Origin: Paracoccus haematequi
Lineage (GTDB): Bacteria; Pseudomonadota; Alphaproteobacteria; Rhodobacterales; Rhodobacteraceae
Direction: 5' to 3'
Length of the DNA stretch: 59,104 bases
NCBI RefSeq assembly: GCF_900631945.1
Contig: NZ_UZWE01000039.1
Location: 1 to 59,104, forward strand
Shown here piece by piece: positions 16,943 through 28,553 of the stretch. The position numbers and the translations under genes were made by a program. Every line of letters begins with the position of its first letter. The first letter of the stretch is position 1. The notes below the pieces were generated by a model. It had not been told where the DNA came from, ran no database searches, and saw only the letters and a list, made by a program, of their open reading frames with translations.

Positions 16943-17452
16943 TCAACTGGATGACAGCGCGACCTTCATGTCCCTGACCTGATAGATGGTCTCTCCATCC
17001 GCCTCGACGCGGCCATCGGCCACACCCATGGTCAGGCGCCGTGTCTGCACGGCCTTCGTGAAATCGACGTGATAGCGCAGAAGCTTGCGGTCGGGGCGGA
17101 CCATGCCGGTCAGCTTGACCTCGCCCACGCCCAGGGCATAGCCGCGCCCCTGCCAGCCCCGCCAGCCCAGGTTGAAGCCGGTCAACTGCCACAGCCCGTC
17201 CAGGCCCAGGCAGCCCGGCATGATCGGATTGCCGGGGAAATGGCAGGCGAAGAACCACAGGTCCGGGGTGATGTCGAATTCCGCGACCACATGGCCCTTG
17301 CCATGGTCGCCGCGATCCTCGGAAATGTCGGTGATGCGGTCCATCATCAGCATGGGCGGCTCGGGCAGTTGCGCATTGCCGGGGCCGAACAGTTCCCCGC
17401 GCGCGCAGGCCAGAAGGTCGCCCTTGTCGAAGCTGGTTTTCTCCATCGCCAT
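16943..17452 (-). CDS. fabA: 3-hydroxydecanoyl-ACP dehydratase/isomerase
   Basis: FabA dehydrates 3-hydroxydecanoyl-ACP and isomerises the product to cis-3-decenoyl-ACP, opening anaerobic-type unsaturated fatty-acid synthesis. The 169-residue protein carries the dyad His71 ([13 protein letters not shown]) and Asp85 (LGLDGLW), corresponding to His70 and Asp84 of E. coli. It is the first gene of fabA-fabB-fabI. In several Rhodobacterales an irr (Fur-family) gene precedes fabA; here PhnA/YjdM stands there instead, 104 bases upstream. Confidence 0.97.
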   Translation of the reverse strand: MAMEKTSFDKGDLLACARGELFGPGNAQLPEPPMLMMDRITDISEDRGDHGKGHVVAEFDITPDLWFFACHFPGNPIMPGCLGLDGLWQLTGFNLGWRGWQGRGYALGVGEVKLTGMVRPDRKLLRYHVDFTKAVQTRRLTMGVADGRVEADGETIYQVRDMKVALSSS

Positions 17453-17556
17453 GCGGGTCTTGCCTTTCGTGTCGGCACGCGGCCGGGCCTGTCCAAGTTG
17501 ACGTTCCGTCTATCATCCGCCGCGAAGGCGGTGCAAGTCCAAGCCGCGCGGGACGT

Positions 17557-17853
17557 TCAGCGTTTGCGCACGAACTCGGTCCGCAGCACCAGCCCCTTGA
17601 TCGTGTCGTGGCGGCAGTCGAGCTCTTCGGGGTTGTCGGTCAGGCGGATCGACCGGATCACGGTCCCCTGCTTCAGCGTCTGGCCCGCGCCCTTGACCTT
17701 CAGATCCTTGACCAGCACCACCTGGTCGCCATCGGCCAGCGGGTTGCCCGCCGCGTCGCGCACTACGGCGCCAGCCGCCGCCTCGGCCGCGATTTCCGAA
17801 GCCGGGCGCCATTCGCCGGTCGCCTCGTCATAGACATAATCCTCGTCGGCCAT
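17557..17853 (-). CDS. PhnA/YjdM family protein (alkylphosphonate utilisation name)
   Basis: The 98-residue protein contains [20 protein letters not shown] and [16 protein letters not shown], the SH3-like C-terminal domain of PhnA/YjdM proteins, and ends with [14 protein letters not shown] residues. The family was named for phosphonate use, but the function is unproven; the N-terminal zinc ribbon of E. coli YjdM is not seen here (residues 1-25 are acidic instead). The start [10 protein letters not shown] at 17853 follows AAAGGA. It is upstream of fabA, on the same strand, and divergent from gshB. Confidence 0.8.
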   Translation of the reverse strand: MADEDYVYDEATGEWRPASEIAAEAAAGAVVRDAAGNPLADGDQVVLVKDLKVKGAGQTLKQGTVIRSIRLTDNPEELDCRHDTIKGLVLRTEFVRKR

Positions 17854-17969
17854 CGCCTGTCCTTTCGCTGCGGTTTCACCGCCCCTACGCCGCCGCCGCG
17901 CCCGGTGCAACGCTTGCATCCCGCCCCGCGCCGCGCGACAAGCATCCCAGCCCCCGCAAGGAGAACCGC

Positions 17970-18920
17970 ATGAGCCTGTATGTCGCCCTGCAAATGGACC
18001 CGATCGAGGATGTCTCGATCACTGCCGACAGCACCTTCCGCATCGGGCTGGAGGCCCAGGCGCGCGGCCACAGGCTGTTCCAGTACACCGTGGATCAACT
18101 GCGCTATGACGAGGGCCGGGTGATCGCGCGGGGCCGCCCCGTCACGCTGCGCCGCGAACAGGGCAACCACGTCGCCTTCGGCGACTGGGCCGAGGTCGAC
18201 CTGTCCGATTTCGACGTGGTCTGGCTGCGCCAGGATCCGCCCTTCGACATGGCCTATGTCACCTCGACCCACCTGCTGGACCGGGTGCATCCGGGGACGC
18301 TGGTGGTCAATGATCCGTTCTGGGTGCGCAACTGTCCCGAAAAGCTGATGGTGCTGGATTTCCCCGACCTGACGCCGCCCACCATGATCGCCCGCGACCC
18401 CGCCGCGATCCGCGCCTTCCGCGACCGGCACGGCGACATCATCGTCAAGCCGCTTTACGGCAATGGCGGGGCAGGGGTCTTCCACCTGGACCCCGAGGAC
18501 CGGAATTTGTCGGCGCTGCTGGAACTGTTCGCAGGGATAAGCCGCGAGCCGATGATCGCGCAGAAATACATCCATGCCGTCAGCAAGGGCGACAAGCGCA
18601 TCATCCTGGTGGACGGAGAGCCGGTCGGCGCCATCAACCGCGTCCCGCAAACGGGCGAGGCGCGGTCGAACATGCACGTGGGCGGGCGCGCGGAAAAGAT
18701 CGGCCTGACCGAGCGCGAATACGAGATCTGCCGCCGCATCGGCCCGAGCTTACGCGAAAAGGGCCTGATCTTCACCGGCATCGACGTGATCGATGGCTGG
18801 CTGACCGAGATCAACGTGACCTCGCCCACGGGGATCCAGGAACTGGAGCGGTTCGACGGGATCAACGCAGCCGAGGCGATCTGGGTGGCGATCGAGCGGC
18901 GGGTAGGGGCAAGCACTTAG
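17970..18920 (+). CDS. gshB: Glutathione synthetase
   Basis: GshB joins gamma-glutamylcysteine and glycine with ATP. The 316-residue ATP-grasp protein starts [20 protein letters not shown], a hallmark of GshB, and has [12 protein letters not shown] (ATP loop), [20 protein letters not shown] and [19 protein letters not shown] (metal and substrate sites) at the expected order. Length is normal. The stop TAG at 18918-18920 falls at the border of a transposase scar, so the last residues could have been altered by that insertion. Confidence 0.97.
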   Translation: MSLYVALQMDPIEDVSITADSTFRIGLEAQARGHRLFQYTVDQLRYDEGRVIARGRPVTLRREQGNHVAFGDWAEVDLSDFDVVWLRQDPPFDMAYVTSTHLLDRVHPGTLVVNDPFWVRNCPEKLMVLDFPDLTPPTMIARDPAAIRAFRDRHGDIIVKPLYGNGGAGVFHLDPEDRNLSALLELFAGISREPMIAQKYIHAVSKGDKRIILVDGEPVGAINRVPQTGEARSNMHVGGRAEKIGLTEREYEICRRIGPSLREKGLIFTGIDVIDGWLTEINVTSPTGIQELERFDGINAAEAIWVAIERRVGAST

Positions 18921-19236
18921 CCTTGGGAATCTCAGCAAGCGGATCGGCGCCTCGACGGGCTGCCATCCAGAGTGTGTAGCCGTCGAGGTTATTTGTCGCC
19001 GGATCACGCCAGATCTTGCGAAACCAGTGTCTCCATTCCACATGCAGCCCATCGACGCTGTTGAGGTGATGAGCCTGGGCGTCCGGGATCCACGGCGGCC
19101 TTCGATGGGCACTGGGTAAGGTGATCCCGCGGGCCTTAGCGATGGCTTTGTAGTGATGCGCTCCGTCTAGGAGGACGATTGCATCGGGTGCCACCTGGGG
19201 CGCAAGCGCGGCCTCGGCGGCCGCGCTGCCAGCCAA
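18921..19236 (-). pseudogene. IS1595-family (ISXO2-like) transposase remnant, C-terminal part
   Basis: Minus-strand translation gives [19 protein letters not shown] and, further on, HHLNSVDGLHVEWRHW and DPATNNLDGYTLWMAAR. The order and spacing (Asp-Gly with a Tyr, then NxVxxxH..W..ATxxLxxY..W) match the C-terminal part of ISXO2-like IS1595 transposases. About 100 residues remain; the N-terminal zinc-ribbon and first catalytic Asp are missing, and no terminal inverted repeats are visible. It fills the gap between gshB and edd. Family assignment rests on these motifs only; another DDE family is possible. Confidence 0.6.
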
Positions 19237-19245
19237 GGTCCAAGA

Positions 19246-21048
19246 TCACACGACCACGCCCGCGCCCTCGGTCGCGGGGCCGGCGACGGCGCGGAAGGCG
19301 GCGAACAGCTCGCGGCCCATGCCCTGGCTGCTGGGGGCGGGGTCGAAGGCTGCGGCGGGGCGAGCTTCGAAGCCGGGGGCCAGGCAGTCGATGGTGCCGG
19401 ACACCGCGTCCAGGCGGATCGGGTCGCCGTCCCGGACGCGCGCCAGGGGGCCGCCGGCCGAGGCTTCGGGCGAGATATGGATGGCGGCGGGAACCTTGCC
19501 CGAAGCGCCGGACATGCGGCCGTCGGTCAGCAGGGCCACCTTGAAGCCCCGGTCCTGAAGCACGGCCAGGATCGGCGTCAGCGAATGCAGTTCGGGCATC
19601 CCGTTCGCGCGCGGCCCCTGGAAGCGGACCACCACGATGGTGTCCTCGGTGAACTCGCCCGCCTTGAAGGCCGCCTTGACCTGTTCCTGGTCGGAGAAGA
19701 CGCGCGCCTTCGCCTCGATGACATGGCGTTCGGGGGCGACGGCGCTGACCTTGATGACGCCGCGACCCAGGTTGCCCTGAAGCTGCTTCAACCCGCCGGT
19801 GCGGGCGAAGGGATCGTGGGCGGGGCGCAGGATCTTGTCGTTCAGGGTCTGGCGGGATCCTTCCTCCCACCGGATACGGTCGCCGTCCAGCTTCGGCTCG
19901 GCGGTATAGCCGTCCAGGCCGGTGCCGTTGATGGTCTTCACGTCGGGATGCAGCAGCCCCGCGTCCAGCAGCTGCCCGATCATGTAGCCGATGCCGCCCG
20001 CCGCGTGGAAGTGGTTCACGTCGGCCAATCCGTTGGGATAGACGCGCGCCATCAGCGGCACGGATTCCGAGATGTCGTGGAAGTCCTGAATGTCGATCAG
20101 GATGCCCGCCGCCTTGGCCATGGCGGGGATGTGCATGACCAGGTTCGTGGATCCGCCCGTCGCCATCAGGCCGACGATGCCGTTCACGAAGGCCTTTTCG
20201 TCCAGAATCTCGCCTGCGGGCAGGAAGTCGTTGCCCAGGCGGGTGATGGCGGCGGCGCGTTCGACGCCCGCGACGGTCAGGGCCTCGCGCAGCGGGGTGT
20301 TGGGGTTCACGAAGCTGGAACCGGGCAGGTGCAGGCCCATGAACTCCATCAGCATCTGGTTGCTGTTCGCGGTGCCGTAGAAGGTGCAGGTGCCGGGCGA
20401 ATGATAGGACGCCATCTCGGCCGCCATCAGCGCGTCGCGCCCGACCTCGCCCGCCGCGAATTGCTGGCGGATGCGGGATTTCTCGTCATTGGGCAGGCCC
20501 GAAGGCATCGGACCGGCGGGCAGGAAGACGGCGGGGATATGGCCGAAGGTCGCGGCGGCCATCACCAGGCCCGGCACGATCTTGTCGCAGACGCCCAGAT
20601 ACAGCGCGGCGTCGAAACAGTCGTGCGACAGCGCCACGCCCGCCGCCAGGGCGATCACGTCGCGGGAGAACAGCGACAGCTCCATCCCCGCGCGGCCCTG
20701 GGTCACGCCGTCGCACATGGCGGGGACGCCGCCCGCGACCTGGACCGTGGCGCCCGCCGCCTGGCCCGCGCGGCGGATCAGGTCGGGGTAACGCTCGTAG
20801 GGCTGATGGGCCGACAGCATGTCGTTATAGGCGGTGACGACGCCGATATTCGGCTTGCGCGACAGGGCCAGGTCTTCCTTGTCGGGCATGGCGGCATAGG
20901 CATGGGCCTGGTTGCCGCAGGACAGATGGGCGCGGCGGGGACCATCCTCGGCCGCGCGGGCGATCTTGGTCAGATAGGCGTCCCGCGTGGTCCGGGACCG
21001 GGCGCGGATCCTGTCGGTGACGCGGTCGATGGTGGCGTGCAGGGTCAT
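19246..21048 (-). CDS. edd: 6-Phosphogluconate dehydratase
   Basis: Edd makes 2-keto-3-deoxy-6-phosphogluconate from 6-phosphogluconate, the first dedicated Entner-Doudoroff step. The 600-residue IlvD/Edd protein contains [11 protein letters not shown] near residue 40 and [15 protein letters not shown] (second conserved Cys of the Fe-S site) near residue 150, and a C-terminal DGRMSGASG. It is transcribed from a promoter with a LacI-type operator in the spacer (21072-21100). The aldolase gene eda is not in the window. zwf lies 2 kb away with the same operator. Confidence 0.97.
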   Translation of the reverse strand: MTLHATIDRVTDRIRARSRTTRDAYLTKIARAAEDGPRRAHLSCGNQAHAYAAMPDKEDLALSRKPNIGVVTAYNDMLSAHQPYERYPDLIRRAGQAAGATVQVAGGVPAMCDGVTQGRAGMELSLFSRDVIALAAGVALSHDCFDAALYLGVCDKIVPGLVMAAATFGHIPAVFLPAGPMPSGLPNDEKSRIRQQFAAGEVGRDALMAAEMASYHSPGTCTFYGTANSNQMLMEFMGLHLPGSSFVNPNTPLREALTVAGVERAAAITRLGNDFLPAGEILDEKAFVNGIVGLMATGGSTNLVMHIPAMAKAAGILIDIQDFHDISESVPLMARVYPNGLADVNHFHAAGGIGYMIGQLLDAGLLHPDVKTINGTGLDGYTAEPKLDGDRIRWEEGSRQTLNDKILRPAHDPFARTGGLKQLQGNLGRGVIKVSAVAPERHVIEAKARVFSDQEQVKAAFKAGEFTEDTIVVVRFQGPRANGMPELHSLTPILAVLQDRGFKVALLTDGRMSGASGKVPAAIHISPEASAGGPLARVRDGDPIRLDAVSGTIDCLAPGFEARPAAAFDPAPSSQGMGRELFAAFRAVAGPATEGAGVVV

Positions 21049-21071
21049 GGCTGGCTCCTTCTTCCAAGGAG

Positions 21072-21100
21072 TATATACGATGTTAGCGTTAACGGTTCAA
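21072..21100 (-). promoter_or_regulatory. edd promoter with LacI-type operator in the spacer
   Basis: On the minus strand TTGAAC (21100-21095) and TATATA (21077-21072) are separated by 17 bases, a near-consensus sigma-70 promoter. The spacer contains TTAACGCTAACA (complement of TGTTAGCGTTAA, 21081-21092). The operator centre is CG with arms GTTA and TAAC, the LacI-family pattern. A repressor here would block RNA polymerase. The ribosome-binding AAGGAG follows downstream at about 21055-21060. Confidence 0.75.
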
Positions 21101-21188
21101 CTGTGCTTGTCGCGGCGGCGGGGATCGCGCGACGGCCTTGTGCCGGGCCGGGCGCCATGCCAGATCCGGGGCGCGAAAGGATGATCCG

Positions 21189-22382
21189 ATGACCGACCTG
21201 CCCGTGCTGCGCCTGCGCCCGAAATCCAAGCCCCAGGCGATCCGCCACGGCTTTCCCTGGGTCTTCGCCGACGAGGCGGTGCTGGACCGCCGCAGCCGCG
21301 CCATCGCGCCGGGCGGTTTCGCCGTGCTGGAGGATGCCGAACGCAAGCCCCTGGGGCTGGTGACGGTCAATCCCAACTCCAAGATCGTCGGGCGGGTGAT
21401 GGACACCGACCCCGATGCCCGGATCGACGGCGCCTGGCTGGCGGCCAGGTTGGCGCGCGCCTTGCAAATGCGCGAACGGTTGTATGACGCCCCGTTCTAT
21501 CGGCTGGTCCATGCCGAGGCGGACGGGCTGCCGGGCCTGGTGATCGACCGCTTCGGCGATGCGGCGGTGATCCAGCCGAACGCGGCCTGGGCGGACCGGA
21601 TGGCCGACGACCTGGCCGATGCGCTGATCCGGGTCACGGGCGTGTCCACGGTGATCCTGAACGGGCAGGGCCGGGCGCGCGGGCTTGAGGGTCTTGAGGA
21701 GCGGATGGAGGTTCTGCGCGGGCAGGCGCCCGCCGAACCCGTGGCGGTGCCGATGAACTGCGCGACCTATCTGGCCGACCTGATGGGCGGGCAGAAGACC
21801 GGGCTGTTCTTCGACCAGCGGCCCAACCACGCCTTCGCGCAGCGGTTGGCGAAGGACGCATCGGTGCTGGACATGTTCAGCCATGTCGGCGGCTTCGGGC
21901 TGGCGGCCCTGGCGGCCGGGGCGGCCCATGCCACCTGCGTGGACGGCAGCGCGGCGGCCCTGGAACTGGCCCAGGGCGGGGCAGCGCGCATGAATGCCGC
22001 CGACCGTCTGGAAACCGTGCAATCCGACGCCTTCAAGGCGATGGAGCAGATGGCCCTCGATGGCCGCCGATTCGATCTGGTGGTCTGCGACCCGCCTGCC
22101 TTCGCCCCCGCCAAACCGGCCCTGGAGGCGGGCCTGCGCGCCTACGAACGCGTGGCGAAACTGGCGGCGCCGCTGGTCGCTGCCGGCGGCTATCTGGTGC
22201 TGTGCAGTTGCAGCCACGCGGCCGACCTGACCGCCTTCCGCAATGTCAGCGCGCGGGGCATCGGGCGCGGCGGGCGGCGCGGGGTGCTGATCCATACCGG
22301 CCAGTCCGGGCCGGATCACCCGACGCTGCCGCAACTGGCCGAGACCGGCTATCTCAAGGCGCTGTTCTTCCGGCTGGACTGA
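21189..22382 (+). CDS. RlmI-like 23S rRNA (cytosine-C5)-methyltransferase
   Basis: The 397-residue class I SAM methyltransferase starts with a PUA domain (residues about 1-80, LRPKSKPQAIRHGFPWVFAD) and a linker, then the Rossmann domain with motif I MFSHVGGFGLAALAAG and motif IV CDPPAF, and the CSCSH catalytic motif. This is the RlmI/RlmK-like family, which methylates C1962 of 23S rRNA in E. coli. The start MTDLPVL follows AAAGGA. The stop overlaps the PIN gene start by 1 base (TGATG), so the two are co-translated. Confidence 0.88.
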   Translation: MTDLPVLRLRPKSKPQAIRHGFPWVFADEAVLDRRSRAIAPGGFAVLEDAERKPLGLVTVNPNSKIVGRVMDTDPDARIDGAWLAARLARALQMRERLYDAPFYRLVHAEADGLPGLVIDRFGDAAVIQPNAAWADRMADDLADALIRVTGVSTVILNGQGRARGLEGLEERMEVLRGQAPAEPVAVPMNCATYLADLMGGQKTGLFFDQRPNHAFAQRLAKDASVLDMFSHVGGFGLAALAAGAAHATCVDGSAAALELAQGGAARMNAADRLETVQSDAFKAMEQMALDGRRFDLVVCDPPAFAPAKPALEAGLRAYERVAKLAAPLVAAGGYLVLCSCSHAADLTAFRNVSARGIGRGGRRGVLIHTGQSGPDHPTLPQLAETGYLKALFFRLD

Positions 22383-22921
22383 TGCGCGCGGTCCTTGACG
22401 CCAATGTCCTGTTCCCGACCGTCCTGCGGGAAATCCTGACCGATCTGGCGGGGGCGGGGCTTTACACGCCGCTGTGGTCCCCCCGGATCCTGGCGGAATG
22501 GCGCGCCGCCGCGTCCCGGCTCGGCAGCGATCAGGACGCCGTGGCGGGGGCCGAGATCGCGCTGCTGCGCAACCGCTTTCCCCAGGCCGAACTGCCCGAC
22601 GGCGGCAGCCGCGCGATCGACCTGGACTTCCCCGATCCCGCCGACCGCCATGTGGTCGAGGCCGCTTTGGCGGGGCGCGCGAGCCTGGTCGTCACCGCCA
22701 ACCTGCGCGACTTTCCCCAGGGGCTGATGGCGGGGCTTGGATTGCGCGCCGTCCATCCCGACGCCTTCCTGCTGGATCTGCACGCCGCCGATCCCGGCGC
22801 TGTGGCCCTGGCGGTGGGGACCGCGCGCGACAAGGCTGCGGCGATGGGCGGCGACATGACCGTCGCCCAGATGCTGAAACGCAGCCGCCTGCCCCGGCTG
22901 GCCAAAGCGCTGAAAGGTTGA
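22382..22921 (+). CDS. PIN-domain protein (VapC-like ribonuclease fold)
   Basis: The 179-residue protein has the PIN acidic quartet: Asp6 (VLDANVLFP), Glu39 (ILAEW), Asp88 (DPADRHVV) and Asp110 (TANLRDFP). PIN proteins are Mg-dependent ribonucleases, often toxins of type II toxin-antitoxin systems. The partner normally seen upstream is a small DNA-binding antitoxin; here the only upstream gene is the RlmI-like methyltransferase, which it overlaps by 1 base. About 65 residues C-terminal to the PIN fold are helical. Function is inferred from the fold only. Confidence 0.8.
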   Translation: MRAVLDANVLFPTVLREILTDLAGAGLYTPLWSPRILAEWRAAASRLGSDQDAVAGAEIALLRNRFPQAELPDGGSRAIDLDFPDPADRHVVEAALAGRASLVVTANLRDFPQGLMAGLGLRAVHPDAFLLDLHAADPGAVALAVGTARDKAAAMGGDMTVAQMLKRSRLPRLAKALKG

Positions 22922-22927
22922 TCCGAG

Positions 22928-22956
22928 TTGCTGTTAACGCTAACAAGAGATATGGC
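22928..22956 (+). promoter_or_regulatory. zwf promoter with LacI-type operator in the spacer
   Basis: TTGCTG (22928-22933) and TATGGC (22951-22956) are 17 bases apart. The operator TGTTAACGCTAACA (22932-22945) is the exact reverse complement, over 13 bases, of the edd site and lies at the same place relative to the boxes. The zwf start codon at 22982 lies about 25 bases after the -10 box, with AGGAGG between, so start choice and promoter agree. Confidence 0.7.
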
Positions 22957-22981
22957 GATCCCCAGCCTCAAGGAGGACAGC

Positions 22982-24433
22982 ATGGTCTCGCGCGTCATTC
23001 CGGTCGATGACTTCGATCTGGTGATTTTTGGTGCCACCGGCGATCTGGCTCAGCGCAAGATCCTGCCCGGATTGTTCCGCCGCTTCGTTGCGGGACAGAT
23101 CCCCGAAAGCGCGCGGATCATCGGCGCGGCGCGGACAGATCAGGACGATGCCGCTTTCCGGTCCGAGGCCGCGAAGGCCATCGTGGAATTCGGCGGCATT
23201 TCCGCCGACGATCCGCGCCTGGCGCAGTTCCTGGAATTGCTGGGCTATACCCCCATCGACGCCAAGGGCGAGGGCGGCTGGACCGACCTGAAATCGCGAA
23301 TCCGGCCCGGCGCGGTCCATGCCTTCTATTTCTCGGTCGCGCCGGCGCTGTTCGGCGACATCGCCAGCCGGCTGGCCAGCCACGGCATCGCGGATGAGAA
23401 AAGCCGCATCGTGGTGGAAAAGCCGTTCGGTCGCGACCTGGAAACCGCCCGCGCGCTGAACGCGACCCTGGCGCGCCATTTTGCCGAGGAACAGATCTAT
23501 CGGATCGATCATTACCTGGGCAAGGAAACCGTCCAGAACCTGATGGCCGTGCGGTTCGCGAACATCCTGTTCGAACCGCTGTGGAATTCCCAATACGTCG
23601 ATCACGTCCAGATCACGGTCGCGGAAACCGTGGGCGTGGCCGGGCGCGGCAGCTATTACGACAAGTCCGGCGCGATCCGCGACATGGTGCAGAACCATAT
23701 GATGCAGCTTCTGTGCCTGATCGCGATGGAGCCGCCCTATCACTTCGACCCGAACGCGGTGCGCGACGAAAAGCTGAAGGTGATCCGCGCCTTGCAGCCG
23801 GTCGAGCCGGGCGACATCGTGCGCGGCCAGTATCAGGGCGACGGCAAGTCCAGCGGCTATGTCGAGGATTCGGAAAACCCCGATTCGCGGACCGAAAGCT
23901 ATGTCGCGATGAAGGTCTGCATTTCCAACTGGAGGTGGCAGGGCACGCCCTTCTATCTGCGCACCGGCAAGAAGCTGCGCGCCCGCACCAGCGAGATCGC
24001 CATCGTGTTCCGCGAGCCGCCGCACTCGATCTTTGACGACAGCGGCGCCCCCAAGGCGAATGAGCTTGTCATCCGCCTGCAACCGAACGAGGGTATGAAC
24101 CTCAAGGTGATGATCAAGGAACCGGGGCCGGGGGGAATGCGGCTGGTGCAGGTGCCCCTGGACATGTCCTTCGCCGAGGCGCTTGGCGCGGATGGCAGCG
24201 ACATGCCCGATGCCTATGAACGGCTGATCATGGATGTGATCCGCGGCAACCAGACCCTGTTCATGCGCGGCGACGAGGTCGAGGCCGCCTGGGCCTGGAC
24301 GGATCCGATCATCGCCGCCTGGGAAGACAGCAAGCGGCGGCCGGAACCCTATGACGCGGGATCCTCTGGCCCCGAGGAGGCGTTGCGCCTGATGCATCGG
24401 GACAATCGCCGATGGAGGGAAATTCGCGCATGA
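22982..24433 (+). CDS. zwf: Glucose-6-phosphate 1-dehydrogenase
   Basis: Zwf oxidises glucose 6-phosphate to 6-phosphogluconolactone. The 483-residue protein has the NADP loop [14 protein letters not shown] at the N-terminus, [13 protein letters not shown], and the active-site [13 protein letters not shown] near residue 178. Length is close to E. coli (491). The start [11 protein letters not shown] follows AAGGAGGA; an upstream in-frame ATG at 22928 would begin inside the promoter. It heads zwf-pgl-pgi, overlapping pgl by 4 bases. Confidence 0.98.
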   Translation: MVSRVIPVDDFDLVIFGATGDLAQRKILPGLFRRFVAGQIPESARIIGAARTDQDDAAFRSEAAKAIVEFGGISADDPRLAQFLELLGYTPIDAKGEGGWTDLKSRIRPGAVHAFYFSVAPALFGDIASRLASHGIADEKSRIVVEKPFGRDLETARALNATLARHFAEEQIYRIDHYLGKETVQNLMAVRFANILFEPLWNSQYVDHVQITVAETVGVAGRGSYYDKSGAIRDMVQNHMMQLLCLIAMEPPYHFDPNAVRDEKLKVIRALQPVEPGDIVRGQYQGDGKSSGYVEDSENPDSRTESYVAMKVCISNWRWQGTPFYLRTGKKLRARTSEIAIVFREPPHSIFDDSGAPKANELVIRLQPNEGMNLKVMIKEPGPGGMRLVQVPLDMSFAEALGADGSDMPDAYERLIMDVIRGNQTLFMRGDEVEAAWAWTDPIIAAWEDSKRRPEPYDAGSSGPEEALRLMHRDNRRWREIRA

Positions 24434-25107
24434 CCATGGAATTGAAGGAATATCCCGATCGAGAGATGCTGGCCTTGTCGCTGGCCGACCAGATCGCCTC
24501 GCAACTGGCGCAGCAACTGCGCACGGGCGACGCCGCCAGCCTCTGCGTGCCGGGCGGCACCTCGCCCACCCTGGTCTTCGAGACGCTGAGCGGGGCCGAT
24601 ATCGACTGGTCCCGCGTCACGGTGTTCCTGGGCGACGAACGCTGGGTGGACGGCGACCACAAGCGGTCGAACGGCCGCCTGCTGCGCCGCCACCTGCTGC
24701 GCGACCGGGCGGCCGCTGCGAACTACATCGACCTTTACACGGGGGCGTCCACGCCCGTCGAGGCCGCCCCGGCCTTGGCCGAGGCGATCCGCCCGCACCT
24801 GCCGATCAGCGTCGTGCTGCTGGGCATGGGCAACGACATGCACACCGCCAGCCTGTTCCCCGGCGCCGACCGCCTGGCCGAGGGGCTGGCCGCCGACGCC
24901 CCCCTTGTCCTGCCGATCCGCGCCGAGGGCGCCGAGGAGCCGCGCGTCACCCTGACCCGGCCCGCCCTTGCCGATGCCATGAACATCCATGTCCTGCTGA
25001 TGGGACCGGAAAAGCGCGAGGCGCTGGAGCGCGCGCAGAAGCTGGACCCGATCCAGGCGCCGATCCGCGCCTTCCTGGACAACGCGACTGTTCACTGGGC
25101 CGAATGA
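24430..25107 (+). CDS. pgl: 6-Phosphogluconolactonase
   Basis: Pgl hydrolyses 6-phosphogluconolactone made by Zwf. The 225-residue DevB-type protein shows [14 protein letters not shown] near residue 35 and [16 protein letters not shown] near residue 70, the conserved substrate blocks, and [15 protein letters not shown] near residue 130. It begins with ATGA overlapping the zwf stop, so translation is coupled. The following pgi start lies 23 bases after its stop. Confidence 0.96.
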   Translation: MTMELKEYPDREMLALSLADQIASQLAQQLRTGDAASLCVPGGTSPTLVFETLSGADIDWSRVTVFLGDERWVDGDHKRSNGRLLRRHLLRDRAAAANYIDLYTGASTPVEAAPALAEAIRPHLPISVVLLGMGNDMHTASLFPGADRLAEGLAADAPLVLPIRAEGAEEPRVTLTRPALADAMNIHVLLMGPEKREALERAQKLDPIQAPIRAFLDNATVHWAE

Positions 25108-25130
25108 TCCGCCCGAAGGAGCCTTCCCGA

Positions 25131-26741
<1,611 letters not shown>

Positions 26742-26746
26742 AAAAG

Positions 26747-26800
26747 CCGGGGGCGCTTCGCCCCCCGGACCCCCAGAGGATATTTAAGCAAAGGTGAAGA
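26747..26800 (+). repeat. Intergenic hairpin plus GGATATTT-box repeat, copy 3 (pgi/slyX)
   Basis: The hairpin CCGGGGGCGC-TTCG-rich loop to CCCCCCGG (26747-26768) is followed by ACCCCCAGAGGATATTTAAG and CAAAGGTGAAGAG. It fills the convergent gap between pgi and slyX and can stop transcription. The hairpin core is shared with the copy at 35284. Confidence 0.8.
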
Positions 26801-26802
26801 GC

Positions 26803-27021
26803 CTACCAATGCGGCGGGCGTTGGTCGGCCAGGGGAATCGAACCTTCGGCCTCGGCCTGCTGTTCGGCGGCGAAGCGCATCAGCATCTCGACCCGGCGGG
26901 TCAGGATCGCGATTTCGGCGTCCTGGCGGGCGATGACCTCGTTCAGGTCGTCGGTCACGCGGGTCAGGTGGGCCAGCGTTTCCTCGACGGCGCGGATTCG
27001 GTTGTCGGCGTTCTTGTCCAT
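26803..27021 (-). CDS. slyX: SlyX family protein
   Basis: The 72-residue protein is a coiled coil ([20 protein letters not shown], then [16 protein letters not shown]) ending in the conserved PPHW tail of SlyX. Its role is unknown; the name comes from suppression of lysis-related phenotypes. The start at 27021 was taken from the ATG that gives the family length. It is divergent from hisS (50-base gap) and convergent with pgi. Confidence 0.88.
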   Translation of the reverse strand: MDKNADNRIRAVEETLAHLTRVTDDLNEVIARQDAEIAILTRRVEMLMRFAAEQQAEAEGSIPLADQRPPHW

Positions 27022-27071
27022 ATCGGCCCCTTCGGTTAAGGCAGCCACGGATTGGCCGGAAAGGCAGGACC

Positions 27072-28553
27072 ATGGCGAAAGATCAGAAAAAACAGCCCCG
27101 TCCCAAGGCGGAAACGCCCAAGGGCTTTCGCGACTATTTCGGCGCGGACGTGACCGAACGCAAGGTGATGCTGGACCGGATCGCCGAAATCTATCACCGC
27201 CACGGCTTCGATCCCCTGGAAACCAGCGCCGTCGAGACGGTTGAGGCGCTTGGCAAGTTCCTTCCCGACGTGGACCGCCCCAACGCCGGCGTCTTCGCCT
27301 GGCAAGAGGAAGCCGTGCCCGGCGGCGGGTCGGGCGACTGGCTTGCGCTGCGATACGATCTGACGGCGCCGCTGGCGCGGGTGGCGGCGCAGTTCCGCAA
27401 CGACCTGCCCTCGCCCTATCGTCGCTATGCGATGGGGCCGGTCTGGCGCAACGAAAAGCCGGGGCCGGGACGGTTCCGGCAGTTCTATCAATGCGATGCG
27501 GATACAATCGGGTCGGCCAGCGTGGCGGCGGATGCCGAGATTTGCGCGATGCTGGCCGATGCGCTGGAGGCGGTGGGCATCGCGCGCGGCGATTACATCG
27601 TGCGGATCAACAACCGCAAGGTTCTGAACGGCGTCCTGGAAGCGGCCGAGGTGCGCCCCGACCAGGCCGACGACGTGCTGCGTCAGATCGACAAGTTCGA
27701 CAAGGTGGGCCGCGACGGCGTGCTGGCGCTGCTGACGGTCGGCCGCAAGGATGACAGCGGTGCCGAGATCGAGGGGGTGGGGCTGTCCCAGGCGCAGGCG
27801 GCGCCGGTGCTGGCCTTCCTGACCTCGAAAGGGGCGGACAATGCGGCCACGCTGGAAAACCTGCGCGCAGCGGTGGGCGGATCGGTCATCGGCGCTGAAG
27901 GTGTGGGCGAATTGGCCCAGATCGCTGCGATGCTGGCGGCGATGGGCGTGGGCGAGGATCGTGCGATTATCGATCCGTCGATCGTGCGGGGGCTTGGCTA
28001 TTATACCGGCCCGGTGTTCGAGGCCGAGCTGACCTTCGAGATTCTGGACGAGAAGGGCCGGAAGCGGCAGTTCGGGTCGGTCGCGGGCGGCGGGCGCTAT
28101 GACGGGTTGGTCGAGCGGTTCACCGGCCAGAAGGTTCCGGCGACCGGCGTTTCCATCGGCGTGGACCGGCTGCTGGCCGCGCTGCGCGCCAAGGGGCTGG
28201 CGGGGGAGGAGGCCCAGGGGCCGGTGGTCGTGACGGTGATGGACCGTGACCGGATGGCCGATTACCAGGCCATGGCCGCCGATCTGCGCGCGGCTGGCAT
28301 CCGGGCCGAGGTCTATCTGGGCAACCCCAAGAACTTCGGCAATCAGTTGAAATATGCCGACAAGCGCGGTGCGCCGGTGGCGGTCATCCAGGGCGGGGAC
28401 GAGGCCGCGCGCGGCGTGGTGCAGGTCAAGGATCTGGTCCTTGGCGCGCGCATCGCAGCCGAGGCCAGCCACGACGAATGGAAGGCCCAGCCCGCCCAGA
28501 CCGAGGTTTCCCGCGCCGATCTGGTCGCGGAAGTGCGGCGGATCCTCGGATGA
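27072..28553 (+). CDS. hisS: Histidyl-tRNA synthetase
   Basis: HisS charges tRNA-His. The 493-residue class II enzyme has PKGFRDYF near the N-terminus (motif 1 region), motif 2 around [32 protein letters not shown] (HisA region) and [12 protein letters not shown] (HisB). It is of the longer alphaproteobacterial type, which has divergent tRNA-His recognition. It overlaps hisZ by 4 bases, so the synthetase and its paralogue HisZ are translationally coupled. Confidence 0.97.
   Translation: MAKDQKKQPRPKAETPKGFRDYFGADVTERKVMLDRIAEIYHRHGFDPLETSAVETVEALGKFLPDVDRPNAGVFAWQEEAVPGGGSGDWLALRYDLTAPLARVAAQFRNDLPSPYRRYAMGPVWRNEKPGPGRFRQFYQCDADTIGSASVAADAEICAMLADALEAVGIARGDYIVRINNRKVLNGVLEAAEVRPDQADDVLRQIDKFDKVGRDGVLALLTVGRKDDSGAEIEGVGLSQAQAAPVLAFLTSKGADNAATLENLRAAVGGSVIGAEGVGELAQIAAMLAAMGVGEDRAIIDPSIVRGLGYYTGPVFEAELTFEILDEKGRKRQFGSVAGGGRYDGLVERFTGQKVPATGVSIGVDRLLAALRAKGLAGEEAQGPVVVTVMDRDRMADYQAMAADLRAAGIRAEVYLGNPKNFGNQLKYADKRGAPVAVIQGGDEAARGVVQVKDLVLGARIAAEASHDEWKAQPAQTEVSRADLVAEVRRILG

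Noticed and set aside
19477..21192. 571-codon plus-strand frame
   Set aside because: It is antisense to edd and has no domain signal.
22940..24397. 485-codon minus-strand frame
   Set aside because: It is antisense to zwf, with typical shadow composition.
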